In this document: positions 20,144 to 31,356 of the stretch, piece by piece
Numbering within the stretch: the stretch's first letter is position 1
Layout of the letters: every line of letters starts with the position of its first letter
NCBI GenBank assembly: GCA_947579665.1
Contig: OX388351.1
Coordinates: forward strand, 62,380,939 to 62,444,938
Reading direction: 5' to 3'
DNA: 64,000 bases
Source of the DNA: Sympetrum striolatum
Taxonomy: Eukaryota > Arthropoda > Insecta > Odonata > Libellulidae
Position numbers and translations under genes: made by a program
Notes under the pieces: generated by a model
The model's database searches: none
What the model saw: only the letters and a program-made list of their open reading frames with translations
Told to the model about the DNA's origin: nothing

Positions 20144-20961
20144 TTACGTCACAATTTTTTTCAATGCCATCCTCATTGCAATGCTCCTACTCCCACATTT
20201 TAAATTAGTTATAGACTTTACACTGTTATTATAATCTCTCACAATTAAAATCTCCAATGTGCTGCCGTATTTCACTTTATATAAATTTTCAAAGCGCTGA
20301 AATATCTCGATAACCGCATCCACCTCCATTTTTCCAGCCGAGCCTGTATGATTTATATGACAATCATCTTGATGTGTTTCGAGCCACTCATTATACTCAG
20401 CAGTGTCACTTTTTTTTCTCCCATATTCACAAGCCTTGCAGTAACTAAATTTTATAATTATATCAATCACTTAACCAGTGTTATATCCGATCAAAGACGC
20501 CAAACCGTAACGCCAAGACGTAAACCTATTCGTAGCAGTCGCATGGCTATGATGATTCTTCTATTGATTTCATATGCTTTGTTATAGATAAGCAGGTAGT
20601 TTGGAATTTCCGTTTTCGCACATTTTTCACAAGACACAAATATTTTAAAACCAAGTCTGTGTATACTGCTTTCGGTGAATGTGACGTCCCTGTCGCACAC
20701 CTTGCACATTACTACTGACGAAATCGCTGTAAAAACAGCCAGAAAATTGATGAAACGATACCCGTAGGATGCATCAACTTCGATATCTTGAGCATTATCA
20801 CAAGTTTCAATTTTCTAGCTGACGTGCCGACGCTTTCAGTTGGATCGTGTGCCTTTTATTCATAATGATTTGCAGGTTGCTTTCGTGACATAGATGGCTT
20901 TTTTGATGAACTTCTTCCACCTTGTTTACCCTTGCAGCCATTATATTTTGAACATTCACGC
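20144..20961 (-). pseudogene. Mutator-like (MULE) transposase
   Basis: The start near 20961 reads MRECSKYNGCKGKQGGRSSS, followed by KPSMSRKQPANHYE. Next come SVGTSARKLKL, a zinc-binding CKVCD...CEKC block and INRRIIIAMRLLRIGL. The last part has YCKACEYGRKKSDTAEYNEW and HINHTGSAGKMEVDAVIEIF, matching animal Mutator-like transposases. The expected GDGDS-type acidic motif after KVKYG is replaced by unrelated residues, and several stops and frameshifts are present, so it is inactive. Confidence 0.7.
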
Positions 20962-21402
20962 ATTTTGTAAACTTATTTCAGTAACGCAAAGAAAAATCAC
21001 GCATGCGGTGGCCGTCAACAAGCTAGACTGTAGATTGCTTTTTACGATGCCCTAGCATAAAGCAATCAAAAACACATCAAGGATGTCGTTGATTTATAAA
21101 GACTAGGGTCAGACCGAACACAGACACGTTGCCCTGGCAGTCCTGTGGAGATAAGAGGTACCTTATCTTGGCAGGCAGGGCAAACCAGAGCCATCATCTC
21201 AAGATGCAACAAACGCGGTGCGAGGCGCCTTCGCAAACTGCCGTAAACAACCAGTTCGAGATTCTTAATGACCACAAGACATTTTTTTCTTATTCTGGAG
21301 GGTTTTAGGAAAATTTTAGGCTTACAAAAAAAATTTTGATTTTTTGAAAGTTGCTTGGTGGCCTTACCCCTTAAGGGTAAGTCACTTACATGATTTTAAA
21401 TA
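20962..21402. other. No recognisable gene
   Basis: A 69-codon minus frame at 21066-21275 has no known motif. The rest is AT-rich. Confidence 0.35.
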
Positions 21403-22505
21403 TTACAAATTTATTTCATGATGATTTGGCAAAATCATAATTGTTTTTTCATGAAAGATAACCTTCGATTTAAATGATTTTAGCATAACAATCACATAGT
21501 CTTGTGTGAATTTGACATCTTTAAATTGTTTCAGACTATATTTAACATTTTTTATTACAAACCTGTCACTTTCACTTACATTAATTTTCTGTACAAGGCC
21601 AAACATCTCACCAGGTGGCAATTTCAAGTAGCACACAGCTCTTCCATACTGTTTCCTTTCCCTTCCCTCTTCATAAATAATCATTGAACTATTCCTTTTT
21701 CCCTCATTTTTCTACATCGTACTGGTGAATATCCCTTCCCCCCAACATGAGCTCGGGAATAATACAAATAATTTCTCAATGCACATTTAGTTAAGGCATC
21801 AACTGCCTTTTTGTTCAGGCTATGATGAAATTCATGAATGGGAGCTCCTAAAGGTTTAATATCTTGCACTTCAATCATCCTTTGACTCTTTAACATCTCG
21901 AAGATGTGATGAGGCAAGTGGTACCCATTATCTGCTCGCTAGCAAAGTTTGTCCCAAGGACAAATGAGAGTAACTGCCCATTTATATTCTCGAACATGAA
22001 GCAAGAAGTGGCCCACAAGGGAGCCCAATCCTTGACTCCACGGACTAAATGAGAGAGCTGGTGTACATTGTATGACATGTGTCTTACACCATAAAGTTTC
22101 TGTGTACCCTCACAAAACGTCATTAATAATTTCCCTGAAAACTCGATCTCAACCATTTTTAATTTCTCCTGCAGAAGTAGAAAAATGGCAGCAGATAGAA
22201 GCAGCCAGTGTTGGAGGTAGGGAACAGCTAATGCATTTTCTTTATTAAAATAACAGCCATGACCGGTATTCAGAGGCTTTCCAATACTTCATATCTTTTA
22301 TGCTTCTTGGCAAGCTAGGGAACAGCTAATGCATTTTCTAGGCATAGAGGGGAATAAAATAACAGCCATGACCGGTATTCAGAGGCTTTCCAATACTTCA
22401 TATCTTTTATGCTTCTTGGCAAGCTGCAAATTGTGTTAGGAGGGTGAATGGACATTAGAAGGCCATCAACTTCATCAATTTTTCTGCTAATGTACCATGG
22501 CTCCC
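21403..22505 (-). pseudogene. CACTA-like transposase, C-terminal half
   Basis: From about 22505 the minus strand reads FREPWYISRKIDEVDGLLMS, then LPRSIKDMKYWKASEYRSWL. After an internal tandem duplication come FCEGTQKLYGVRHMSYNVHQ, LSHLVRGVKDWAPLWATSC and FMFENINGQLL, then SQRMIEVQDIKPLG and a final block (21684-21403) with GRAVCYLKLPPGEMF. This order fits CACTA/EnSpm-like proteins with a DUF4218-type region. The catalytic DDE core is absent and frames are broken. Confidence 0.55.
22218..22424. repeat. Tandem duplication, unit about 98-109 bp
   Basis: TAGGGAACAGCTAATGCATT begins at 22218 and again at 22316, and the shared sequence through GCTTCTTGGCAAGCT is almost unchanged. The second unit has 11 extra bases. 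It duplicates part of the CACTA-like coding region, and the near-identity suggests a recent event. Confidence 0.9.
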
Positions 22506-22526
22506 TAAAGTACCTACTCTATCTGA

Positions 22527-22745
22527 AATGTGATCTTAAAAAAACATAATGCATCAATTGTACTATCATTGAGCCTGGAACGTAATTTTGTGCAAAAATT
22601 ACCTGCTGTCGAAAATGTTCTTTCAGCATCTACACTGGTTGGTGGTAGTGTTAGCAATACACGTTATACTTTTTCCAAGCATTTACCTTTAAATCCCTCA
22701 TCTTCAAATAAATCGATTTCTCGTCGGATGGTTTTGGATTTATAC
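22527..22745 (-). pseudogene. hAT transposase dimerisation domain
   Basis: The minus strand encodes LPPTSVDAERTFSTAGNFCT and KLRSRLNDSTIDALCF, the C-terminal hATC dimerisation motif. IRREIDLFEDEGFKGK stands just upstream in another frame. Only the last 60-70 residues remain. The central nuclease is missing. Confidence 0.8.
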
Positions 22746-23039
22746 AATTTTTGTATTGTATTTTAGTTTGTTGAAATTCTTTTAGATATCACCAATTCTA
22801 ATTTTGGTTCAAGAGACAATTCCTTTTCACTATCTACTTTAGTAGATATCGATAGATAGATATGAAGAACAGAATATTTTCATCAACACTTGTCTCCATG
22901 ACTCCTTGAATGGCCGAGAAATTGCAATACAAGAGGTGGGCAAATATAAGTGGAGTTGGGAGGTAGGCACACAAATGCAATATTCTTGTCTTAGCAAGCT
23001 GTTAAAACAGGACTAAAATGAGAAGAGATTTTTTAAAAT

Positions 23040-23228
23040 TTATTCCATATACCCCACAAACATCCATTTTCTGGACTCTTAAAGTGGAAGATAATTAAGA
23101 ATAACAATGAGCAATCACACATGACCATTCCCTAATCGGAAAAATCCAATTAGCCGGTATTGGAACTCGAGACTGTGGGGTTGGAGCGATCACATGCGAG
23201 AACACTAACCACTCAGCCACCAGGGCCG
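23040..23228 (-). mobile_element. tRNA-derived SINE
   Basis: On the minus strand the element begins GGCCCTGGTGGCTGAGTGGT, with an A-box-like TGGCTGAGTGG. About 40 bases later comes GAGTTCCAATACC, a B-box-like sequence, the internal pol III promoter layout of a tRNA-derived SINE head. The body after 23157 (AATTGGATTTTTCCGATTAG) is not tRNA-like. The 3' limit is uncertain. It is not a functional tRNA gene, because no good acceptor stem pairs with the 5' end. Confidence 0.6.
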
Positions 23229-23594
23229 GAAATTGTAACGAATGACTTTCTTCACCCTCAAGTCTTAATGCATGAGGAAAGAAAGTAGTGGAGAACCAAT
23301 CATTAAATGTGGCTGTGTCAATCCACGACTTGTTCTATTGTACCTTGCCCCCTTTGAACATGGTGAACGAGGGCAACACGGAAGGCCTTTCAGTCCCTCT
23401 CTATTCCATGTGTCCCAAAGATTTTCATACTTATTAATAACATAAGGGAGGACCCCAGTTGCCGAACCACAGACCATCAGAATTTTTGCCGCCTTGGAAT
23501 GATTGGCCAGTCTATCTGTTTATTTAATACCCTGTTGGAAGAGACACTGCTTTTTTCCAGAATCGTCAGAGACATTACCCATGTAAAGAGATCT
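23229..23594. other. No recognisable gene
   Basis: A 70-codon minus frame at 23265-23477 has no known motif. Confidence 0.35.
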
Positions 23595-23830
23595 GTGTTG
23601 AAAGTCTCTTGAACCTCTGTTTTGACTGTGTTGAAACTGTGTTGAACTCACCTGTTCCTAAGATGGGCAAAAGTAACTGTGTTGAAACTGTCTTGAAATG
23701 TCTTGATCTTATTTGAAATGGACTGTGTTGGGTCTGGTCTGTTTATAACTGTATTGAACTGTCTTGAAACTGTCTTTGTTCCTATACTTCTGAACTCCCA
23801 TATAGTGATTTATGCTGTGTTGATATGTTT
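23595..23830. repeat. Degenerate repeats of TGTGTTGAA
   Basis: CTGTGTTGAAACTGT and close variants (CTGTCTTGAAA, TGTATTGAACTGT) recur about eight to ten times within 235 bases at irregular spacing. This looks like a decayed short-unit tandem repeat. Confidence 0.55.
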
Positions 23831-24090
23831 TGGAACTCGGTTTTTATGGGAACTTAAGATCTTTCAATAATTTTCAAAAGTACAAATACTTATAGGTTTT
23901 AAAGGAATAAGGTAAATGGAAATGATTTGTCCAAAAATTTTAAATACGATATAAAAATGCAATTTACAAATGAAAAAAATCATATTACAAACTGGAAATA
24001 TGAGGGAAATATTTAAATGTGAATATTTGATTATTTAATCTAGACAAGAACTGTCAAAGCCACTAGACACATTACAGACAGAGAAGTGAA

Positions 24091-24438
24091 TTATGAACTT
24101 GCAATAATATAGTGATCAAAAGTATTCATCTCTATGATGAAACTATGAGGACAAAATAGATTTCCTATGAAGAATATGTGGTCTATAGTTGTTTTACATA
24201 ACTTGTTCTTCACTCTTGCCTCTCTTGTGTAGTCATTAATGATATTGACAAATCCGAGCATGTTAAGGGCATATTTATATCTGATTGTATTTACATTGCT
24301 TTTGTCAGTTGTATCTATATTCATGTCCCCAAGAAAAAGGCAATCACGTCGACAAAACTCCTTAACCATAGTCTTCAATTCCTTAATAAAGCTAACCACA
24401 CTGAGATTTGGAGGCCTATAAATACAGAGTATTGTCAA
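24091..24438 (-). pseudogene. LINE endonuclease (APE-type) fragment
   Basis: The frame contains YRPPN, FLGDMNIDTTDK and CKTTIDHIFFIGN, the GDxN and DHI blocks of the apurinic-type endonuclease at the start of ORF2 in CR1/Jockey-group LINEs. The reverse transcriptase is not adjacent. The ORF1-like piece at 24925-25315 lies upstream on the same strand and may be the same element, separated by a P-element piece. Confidence 0.7.
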
Positions 24439-24459
24439 CTCTGCCTTCTCAAAACCTTT

Positions 24460-24845
24460 CTACTTTAATGTTTTAGCATTGAAAATATCAAATATGTCAT
24501 TAAAAATATTAATGAAGTCTCTTGTTTCCTCAGTGCCTTTAGACTTATCCAGTTTCAATACATTTTCACAGATTTCCAAGCTTCTGGCAATGGATTTACT
24601 CAGGACTTCAGTTGTAGTCCTCACTTTCATCTTCTCTCGATGAAATGAAATATGCCGTGGCTTCAGCTTATTGCAAAGTTGCAACCCTTCCCCCTCCTGT
24701 AGCTCATTCAGGGCCACGTACTTCCATGAAATTACATTGCCATTTTGAAACATAGACTGCTTTTCTCCCAGTGTGTTCCTTACCTGTTTTATAAGGTGGC
24801 ATGCATCTTGAGATATACGAGGGTCATCCAAAAAGTAAGTTTCAT
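24460..24845 (-). pseudogene. P-element (THAP9-like) transposase fragment 1
   Basis: The frame reads ACHLIKQVRNTLGEKQSMFQ, WKYVALNELQEGEGLQLCNK, then KMKVRTTTEVLSKSIARSLE and FINIFNDIFDIFNAKTLK. These match the GTP-binding and following region of P-element transposases, including the DxxHxxKxxRN motif with altered residues. About 125 codons survive between two LINE pieces. Confidence 0.75.
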
Positions 24846-24924
24846 ACATAAAATACACATAAGCAATTATTAATAATCCATAAATTATAAACATTAGCAA
24901 ATGCTTTAAACATGATGAGCCCTA

Positions 24925-25315
24925 TCGATGGATTGCACAGGAATTTTAATTCCAATTTTCGCGTCAAAAAACCAATAACATTTTTAATCGATACTTCTCC
25001 TTCGTGCTCCGGGAGCCCGTGAATAAGAAGGCAGTTTCTGCGGCTATACTGCTCTAAGGCATCCAACCGCTTCTCCTGCTCCTCCACTTGCTCGCGGAGC
25101 CTTCGTATCTCCATCACGGCCGTCTTTATGTCTTCTTTGATGGAGGCCATCACCTTCTCCAGGACATCGTCAGGGTTCTTGGTGTCTTTCGGGCTCTCCG
25201 TTTTCTTCAGTTGCTCTTTGATTGCAAGTGATATCTTCGGGGAGAGCAACTCTTCTACTTTCGAGACGATGGATGCGGCCTCATCGTCCACCTTGCGTGC
25301 CCTTGCCTTGGCCAT
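24925..25315 (-). CDS. LINE ORF1 (coiled coil plus RNA-binding), 3' truncated
   Basis: From ATG 25315 the protein has a basic start and a long heptad-like coiled coil (IRRLREQVEEQEKRLDALEQ), then YSRRNCLLIHGLPEHEG. This is the signature of L1/CR1-type ORF1 proteins (transposase_22-like). The frame is open, but the sequence changes character near 24925 and the P-element fragment follows. ORF1 protein normally coats the element RNA. A second, decayed copy lies at 25950-26480. Confidence 0.65.
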
Positions 25316-25559
25316 CCTCCGGGTTGGGTTACCTGTTGGGGGTGAATGGGTTAGCTCTGAAAGAGAAAGCGATTAGTACATCCGAACCCATACACATACA
25401 CAATGATAGATCCTCACTAAAAATTCATTTTTACTATCACCGCACTAATGGACACCAAACAAGGGGATAGGGATGGAAATGACTAAACATGCGCACATGA
25501 GAATAAGGAACACTGAGGGAAATATTAAGCACTTATTTAAAGACTACGCTACACTTTAA

Positions 25560-25648
25560 CCCTTTCGATGCAGATGAGGTACCATTACCTCCTCCGTAAG
25601 GGCGCCTAGTTTGCAGGAGGTAATAGTACCTCACCTGCATCGAAAGGG
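25560..25648. mobile_element. 89-bp hairpin MITE with TTAA duplication (piggyBac type)
   Basis: TTAA at 25556-25559 and 25649-25652 flank an 89-bp sequence whose arms, CCCTTTCGATGCAG and CTGCATCGAAAGGG, are perfect inverted repeats. Complementarity continues inward through GAGGTAC and AGGAGGTAA pieces, so almost the whole unit folds into one hairpin. The end CCCTTTCGATGC resembles that of the piggyBac at 49086 (CCCTTTCGCTGC). It has no coding capacity and is presumably mobilised in trans. Confidence 0.9.
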
Positions 25649-25949
25649 TTAAGATAACTAATGAAAGTGGAAGAGTAAGATATGGGGAAAACTAACAAAG
25701 GGGGGTGAAAGAAGAAGATCTCTGAAGTTCAATGGCGAAAAGTAACCCTCCTCTGTGAAGTTTAATATCCTGGTAAGAATCGACGAGGGATAGAGATGCA
25801 CAAAATAGCTTTCAAAATGAATAATTGTTGGGATAAATTCCTCTGTCGTGAGATATATGAGAATTATTTCTCTTGTCAACTTACGCCTTCCTCTTACCTA
25901 TCAACTCCGTCAGCACCTAGTTGAGATGGTTGCAGTAAATTCACTCCGA

Positions 25950-26480
25950 GTGGCATCAAGATCTTTAAGGCTCGTTTTATGAGCCCTTCTCCTGTATTTA
26001 TGCAGGAAAACTACCTTTCCATCCTGTGTCCAGACATTGCGCGGACCCACCAGGTCTCTGTCCGCCTGCAGAACCGAGTTCCTTGCAGCCTTTAATGACT
26101 CGGTGATGAGACTCAGAGCCTTTTAATTCTTTCTTCGCCATCCACACCTTATGGCGAACCTGCTACGACACAAATTTTACAATTATTGGCCGTGGTTTCT
26201 CTTTAGATGGTGAGCTGTGGGGTCCAATGCGATGCACCAGCTTGTCGCCGAAGAGGGAGACTGCATGCTGCAGGCATCCTGAGTGGCTTCAGGAATGCCA
26301 TGGATGAGGAGGCAATTCCTCCTCTAATATTGTTCCTAGGCATCCACTCTTTCTTCCATTTTCTTGATCAGACTCCCAAGAATTTGCACATCACTCAGGA
26401 TTTTCCTTTCAATCGCTGTTCATCTTTCCCCGATCGACGTGATCGTGGAGGATCCAGGCTTTTCGCCGCATCTAACTCAT
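25950..26480 (-). pseudogene. LINE ORF1, second degraded copy
   Basis: Reading the minus strand gives IKKMEERVDA, RRNCLLIHGIPEATQDACS, then IRCGWRRKN and LITESLKAARNSVLQADRDL. These match the ORF1 at 24925-25315 (RRNCLLIHGLPE) and the region after it. Stops and frameshifts are frequent. Confidence 0.6.
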
Positions 26481-26519
26481 TTCTAGACAATTCTAACATT
26501 TCTAAACAATTCTAACATT

Positions 26520-28534
26520 TCTAAACACTCTCTTCCATCTTCTCTAGAGAGAATTTAAGATTGGCGTTTTCGGACTCCGTGGGCTGCTAAGAATATAAAG
26601 GATAAGTCTTATACTTAATACGTAAACGAATTATTTAAACAAATTATGAAATCTAAATTACAGTATTAATTTGTCTTCTAATTGCTAAAGGTTTTTGATT
26701 TACATATCTATGTACAAACATACTTAAGATACCTGCAGTACAGTGGTTTAACAGGTTTTATTGCTACACTTATAACAAACCAACTAAAACAATTCAAGTA
26801 GGCAACATCAGTACTGCTTGCCCTCTTGCTCTACAGGTGGGCTCATGGAATTGCCAGCCCCATGGCATCAAGTTCCTATTCTTTCATTGCTCATTTTCAC
26901 TTAATGCTGGGCACATGCCCTAGGGTTATTGGTTCCGGGGTGCTTTTATGTTAGTTCCATTCCCATTGAGGGGAATGGTGTTTTATACCTATCCCTATGG
27001 GGGATGGGTTCATTTCTGGTGATATCTGTCTTGAGTTGGATCCTAAAGCATCTTGCTCTCATCTTCAGATATTCCCAAAGTTCCTCCATCCCCGTACGAT
27101 AAGAATCATTGGCACTATAATTGCCAACAAATTTTATTGTAAATTTCCATTGAGTTCCAAGTATTGAATCTTGTCATAAAATCCCAATGAGTTTCTAACA
27201 ATGAATCTTATCGGAAAATCCCAATGAGTTTCTAACATTGAATCTTATTTTAAAATTATCATGCAACTCAATGAGTGGCAACCACAAATGCCTGACCAAA
27301 AATGACATGGTTGGATGATGAGGAAGGAGGAGGTTGGAGGAAGGGGTACCAACAAGGAAATAAAAGGGACTATAATATAATTACAATATACATCACAATC
27401 AAATATGTTAGCATTAATTAATATCTTGTAATTCTCCATACTGTACAAGATCAGGATAATCACATACATTTCAATTTATTCAAAAATGTATACATTTCTT
27501 TGAGCTAATACCATCCTCTATGCCACAGAGGAATTGTAGTAAAGTCAAGCTATGCTTTAGTTTTTTACTGTATTGAGTATTGCATGTATAATAAATACAT
27601 TGAAGTAATCTTAATGATGTCATCAAATCTGAAGTATTTTTTATCATGAGTATTCCCTCCCCATTTATTTCATACTGCTTCCCCCCCCCCCCAAAATAAA
27701 AAAATTGGTGTCTTCTCTTCAGGAATCATGGCATCTTCATCCAACTGAAAATATCAATGTCACATTTTAGCAAGTCTTTCACCATATGTGGTTCTCTTGT
27801 AACATATGTCAATCATGCCTAAGGACAGATATGCTAAGGAGTAGATAGCAAAACATTTTCTTAATGTGGATATTTCTCAGGAATTTAAAAATTATATAGT
27901 CATCTCAACATAAAAATCTGAGCTTTCCCAAAAATACTTGGGGATTAGAAGTAATAGCCTCTCAACATCTGGGTCAGGGACTGGTTTTTTTCCTTGCCTC
28001 TGTTTCCTCACCTAAATCTGCAATAACCTAGGATGGTAAAGTTCCAGATTCTGGGTTAATGTCTTCTTGACATCTACATTAGTGAGTCGCAAAATTTAGT
28101 TGTTCATCTGTTAATAGAAAAGAAATCGTACATGTGTGAAGAAAAGAGCAATTGATTGGTGATTAAAAATTGAAACTATTTGAATTGTCATAGAGAAAAA
28201 TTGAGAGAAAGAAAGTTGCCTCAAAAGTCTTTGATTTATTTTACAAACAGACTGAATTAATTGTTTAAGGAGGATACACCCTGCTTACCTCATCAGGCTC
28301 GGACAAAGATGGCCAGTCACCAACAAATTGAGAAAAGGTTGGAGGTGGAGTGGCTGTAATTTCCTGTCTCCTAAGAGAATATGCTTCAAAAGCAAGCCTC
28401 TGAAAAGATTCCAGTGGTACATTGGATAGGAACTCGTTTCAACTGCTTTTTTAATAGCAACAGAGTTTCAGCATTTGCTAATATTGGGTGGTCTGGAGCA
28501 GGATTTATTTCACCTCTTCTACTGACCTGGGCTT
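26520..28534. other. AT-rich stretch, no firm feature
   Basis: There is a run of about 12 C at 27682. The frames at 27245-27469 and elsewhere carry no recognisable motif. At 28280-28500 the minus strand has a short open stretch with FQRLAFEAYSLRRQEITATP followed by GAG|GTAAGC, which could be an exon end, but I cannot name it. Confidence 0.35.
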
Positions 28535-29754
28535 GATGACCTCACCGCGTAATATCACCTGATAAAGCAGAAATGAATCATAAAGCATTTAAAAATTCAT
28601 GACAAAAGATGGCACTACACAAAGAATGACACACTGTAATGGTGAGATCCAACATTGAAGAATATGTAATCAAATCTACATATTTAGGTATCATTTCCAT
28701 ATTTTTTGGTGATAGAAAGTTTTAACAGAAGGTAAAAAACTGAAAGTTAAGACTCACCTCTGTTTCTGGCAACTTCCAGGCAATGATTGCTTTGATGTGA
28801 TTCATTAATCTTATTTCGCAGTGGTTTCATTCAGTGCAAATATCCTCATGGGTCAGAAATAGACCCTCTCAGGCTGTGAAAAGTCTCTATGAATGTGCTT
28901 CACACATCATCCTTCTGTATCTTAGTGGGATAGGGGCCAAATTGAAGCAAATAGTTTGTCATAATGTTTACAACCTCTTTCTTCTATGTGTTAGATGGCT
29001 CATGCCATAGGCTGGATCTTAGGAAATAATCTTCTGCACCTCTAACCTCTTTCCTAACAGGCTCTGAGAAGCTATTAAAATTTATAGTTAATTGCCCTTC
29101 TCGCCACACTGCTTGTCGAAGATTTGGCTGATGAACCTCTATTTCCACAGGAGACAAAAAGGTGGTCTGAGGGCAATGTCTTGTAGTGGCAGCTTCCACT
29201 TCCTTCCTTTTAGGCTGTATTTTGCCCACAACTGCTATCGCCAACCTTTTTTAGCATCCTCCTGATAGTATCTTTATATTCGTGCCCACCTACTAAGCTG
29301 AGATGGAAAATCTGAAAATTCAATAATGTCAGTCAGTGATAATATTATTTTTCTTTTCAAAGAGCTGTGGATATTAATAAAAGTGAATCTATTCCGCTTC
29401 AGTAAAAACTTAGGATCACACTTAACTTGTATTTCTAAGACGAAATATCTAAATAGGCTATTACAGTAGCCATTTCATGTAAGATCATTGAAAGTGGAAA
29501 AAACACCAGCCTCCACATACACACAAAACCAACATAATGCCATTAAAAAGTACCATTTCATTCCTGAAGCCCTTTTCTCATAACTTCCGGCACAACTTGT
29601 TCAGTTCCTAGCACGTTGCTAGAGGAGCCGGAAGTTCATCATCAGCATCCTCCGTATTTCCACCCCTTCTACCAAGCAATACCCTCAGCATCGACGTCTG
29701 CATTTACTGTTACTCCATTGTTGTATCCAACTTTATCAAAAGTTTGACCATATT
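28535..29754 (-). repeat. Dispersed 1.1-kb repeat, copy B
   Basis: This copy parallels 17369-18441 and has an extra block of about 140 bases at 29545-29690. Its longest minus frame (28984-29244, 86 codons) contains CPQTTFLSPVEIEVHQPNLR and continues beyond its stop with coding-like but broken sequence (ESHQSNHCLEVARNRGES). I do not recognise the protein. The two copies have different neighbours, so this is probably an unnamed transposon rather than a segmental duplication. Confidence 0.7.
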
Positions 29755-29812
29755 AGTTGCAATGAAATTTAAAATGCAAAGCCACTTTTATTTAATACCT
29801 GAACAAAAAACT

Positions 29813-30419
29813 TCAAGAAATATAGAACTTGAGTTTTTCCTCTAATCTATTTATGAATTCCAGGTGAGGATTTTTCTGAAAATTCAAATGAGATGGCATA
29901 TTTGTTTCATCCAAAGTCACACAATTAGAGTATGCGGATGATTTAATGTTATTGTGTACCAATAACCTTTTGTAGGCAGACTTAAATTGTTTGGCTGTGG
30001 GATTATTGTTATGACCACCCCTGCTACGAAGTGCAGAAAAGAAAGTCTCTAAATGGTCTTGACTTAATTTGTAAGTCAAGAGAAATGATAGAGAAGGACA
30101 TCCCAGGAGAACATGACGTATGTTTTTTTATACTCTCTGCACATACCATAAAGCCCAATCCAGTCTTCTGATTGGATGCAAGAATTGATGGCCCATTTAC
30201 AGAGACTTTCAAACTACCTAAATACTGACAGAAATCATTTAAATACTCAAGAAAATAATGCTTATTTGATGCTGAAATGGGGGATTTGAATTTTTTAGCC
30301 AAGAGATTCCTACTGTTCTTAAGGTCAAATGCATTATTAATTTTCCTTATGAATTCTACTGTGGCTTCACAATTCTGGAATGCCTCAACCTTTCTAGACA
30401 AAACCAAAACAATACACAA
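29813..30419 (-). pseudogene. P-element (THAP9-like) transposase fragment 2
   Basis: The frame 30419-30024 contains CEATVEFIRKINNAFDLKNS and TGLGFMVCAESIKK. After a frame break, 30079-29813 gives LTYKLSQDHLETFFSALRSR, GGHNNNPTAKQFKSAYKRLL and VHNNI. SQDHLE...RSRGGxNNNPTA is the diagnostic C-terminal catalytic-domain motif of P-element and THAP9 transposases. The THAP zinc finger and GTP-binding region are absent. Confidence 0.85.
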
Positions 30420-30469
30420 CCTTAAGCAAGACCGGTGTTCATGTTTTACGTTCAGTTTGAGGCTCTAAT

Positions 30470-31350
30470 CATGAAATACAGGTAAATACATCTACTTAAA
30501 TATTATCGACCGTTAAAATTTCATAAAAGATACTCACTTGTGAAAAGATATAGGACTTACTTTCAGAAATCTCTCCTTACAACCATACGCACAACATGAA
30601 AGAACCACGCTGCTACTTACTGCTTGCCTAATGTCACGTGACCTGCTTCCCGCTTATGTTAGGGATGCGAAAATGACGTCACGCGCAGTCTATCTATCCA
30701 AGGTCTATGATATTTTCAAACCTCTTACTAGCATAAGTGAAAATCCTCACTTTGAATAGAGACCACTTCTCCTTATCAGGAATTGACATCTTCTTCGCAT
30801 GCTGGCTTGGGTAGACACGTGGCCAGTAACAATGGGATATTGACATCTGTTGAGAAAAATCATTTCCAACCACAATATATGTGTATTAATTAATTTGCAT
30901 GTTTCAGCATTCATTTAGGTACTCTTCCATTGTTTACACCAAAAACACTATTTCTGTATTAAAATAACTAGTGCTGCATAGCATTACCTCATTTGCTACT
31001 GTCCATGACGTTGGAACTACTTCCACTGTTTCCTCACCAATTAATTCCACAACTGCTTACTTCATGCTTCTTCTGGTACCCTCTCCTGTCATCTGAAAAT
31101 AGTAGACCCTTGACAAGATAAAAAAAATTATCAAAATATCTTCAACCTTGATTACAAATAGTACAAATTTTAAGAAAGAACCTTATCTTTAACAGCATAA
31201 TTAGAGGAAAAATTCAGAACATTTAATGTATTTTGCTATCGAAAGAGGGCAAGAAATAGCCTGCCTTTCATTGCCTTTGCCAGTTTTTCTCAAAACACTC
31301 ACACTTCCTTACGGATCACAATTAGTCGAAAGTACGTAAATATATCTATT
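30470..31350. other. No recognisable gene
   Basis: AT-rich sequence without supported frames. Confidence 0.4.
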
Positions 31351-31356
31351 ATCACA

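Noticed and set aside
23157..23228. Functional tRNA gene
   Set aside because: Box-like promoter sequences are present but the acceptor stem does not pair and a non-tRNA body follows, as in a SINE.
23595..23830. CRISPR-like array
   Set aside because: Repeats are short, degenerate and irregularly spaced in an animal genome, with no cas genes.
26207..26515. Plus-strand frame of 102 codons
   Set aside because: Antisense shadow of a degraded LINE ORF1 on the minus strand.
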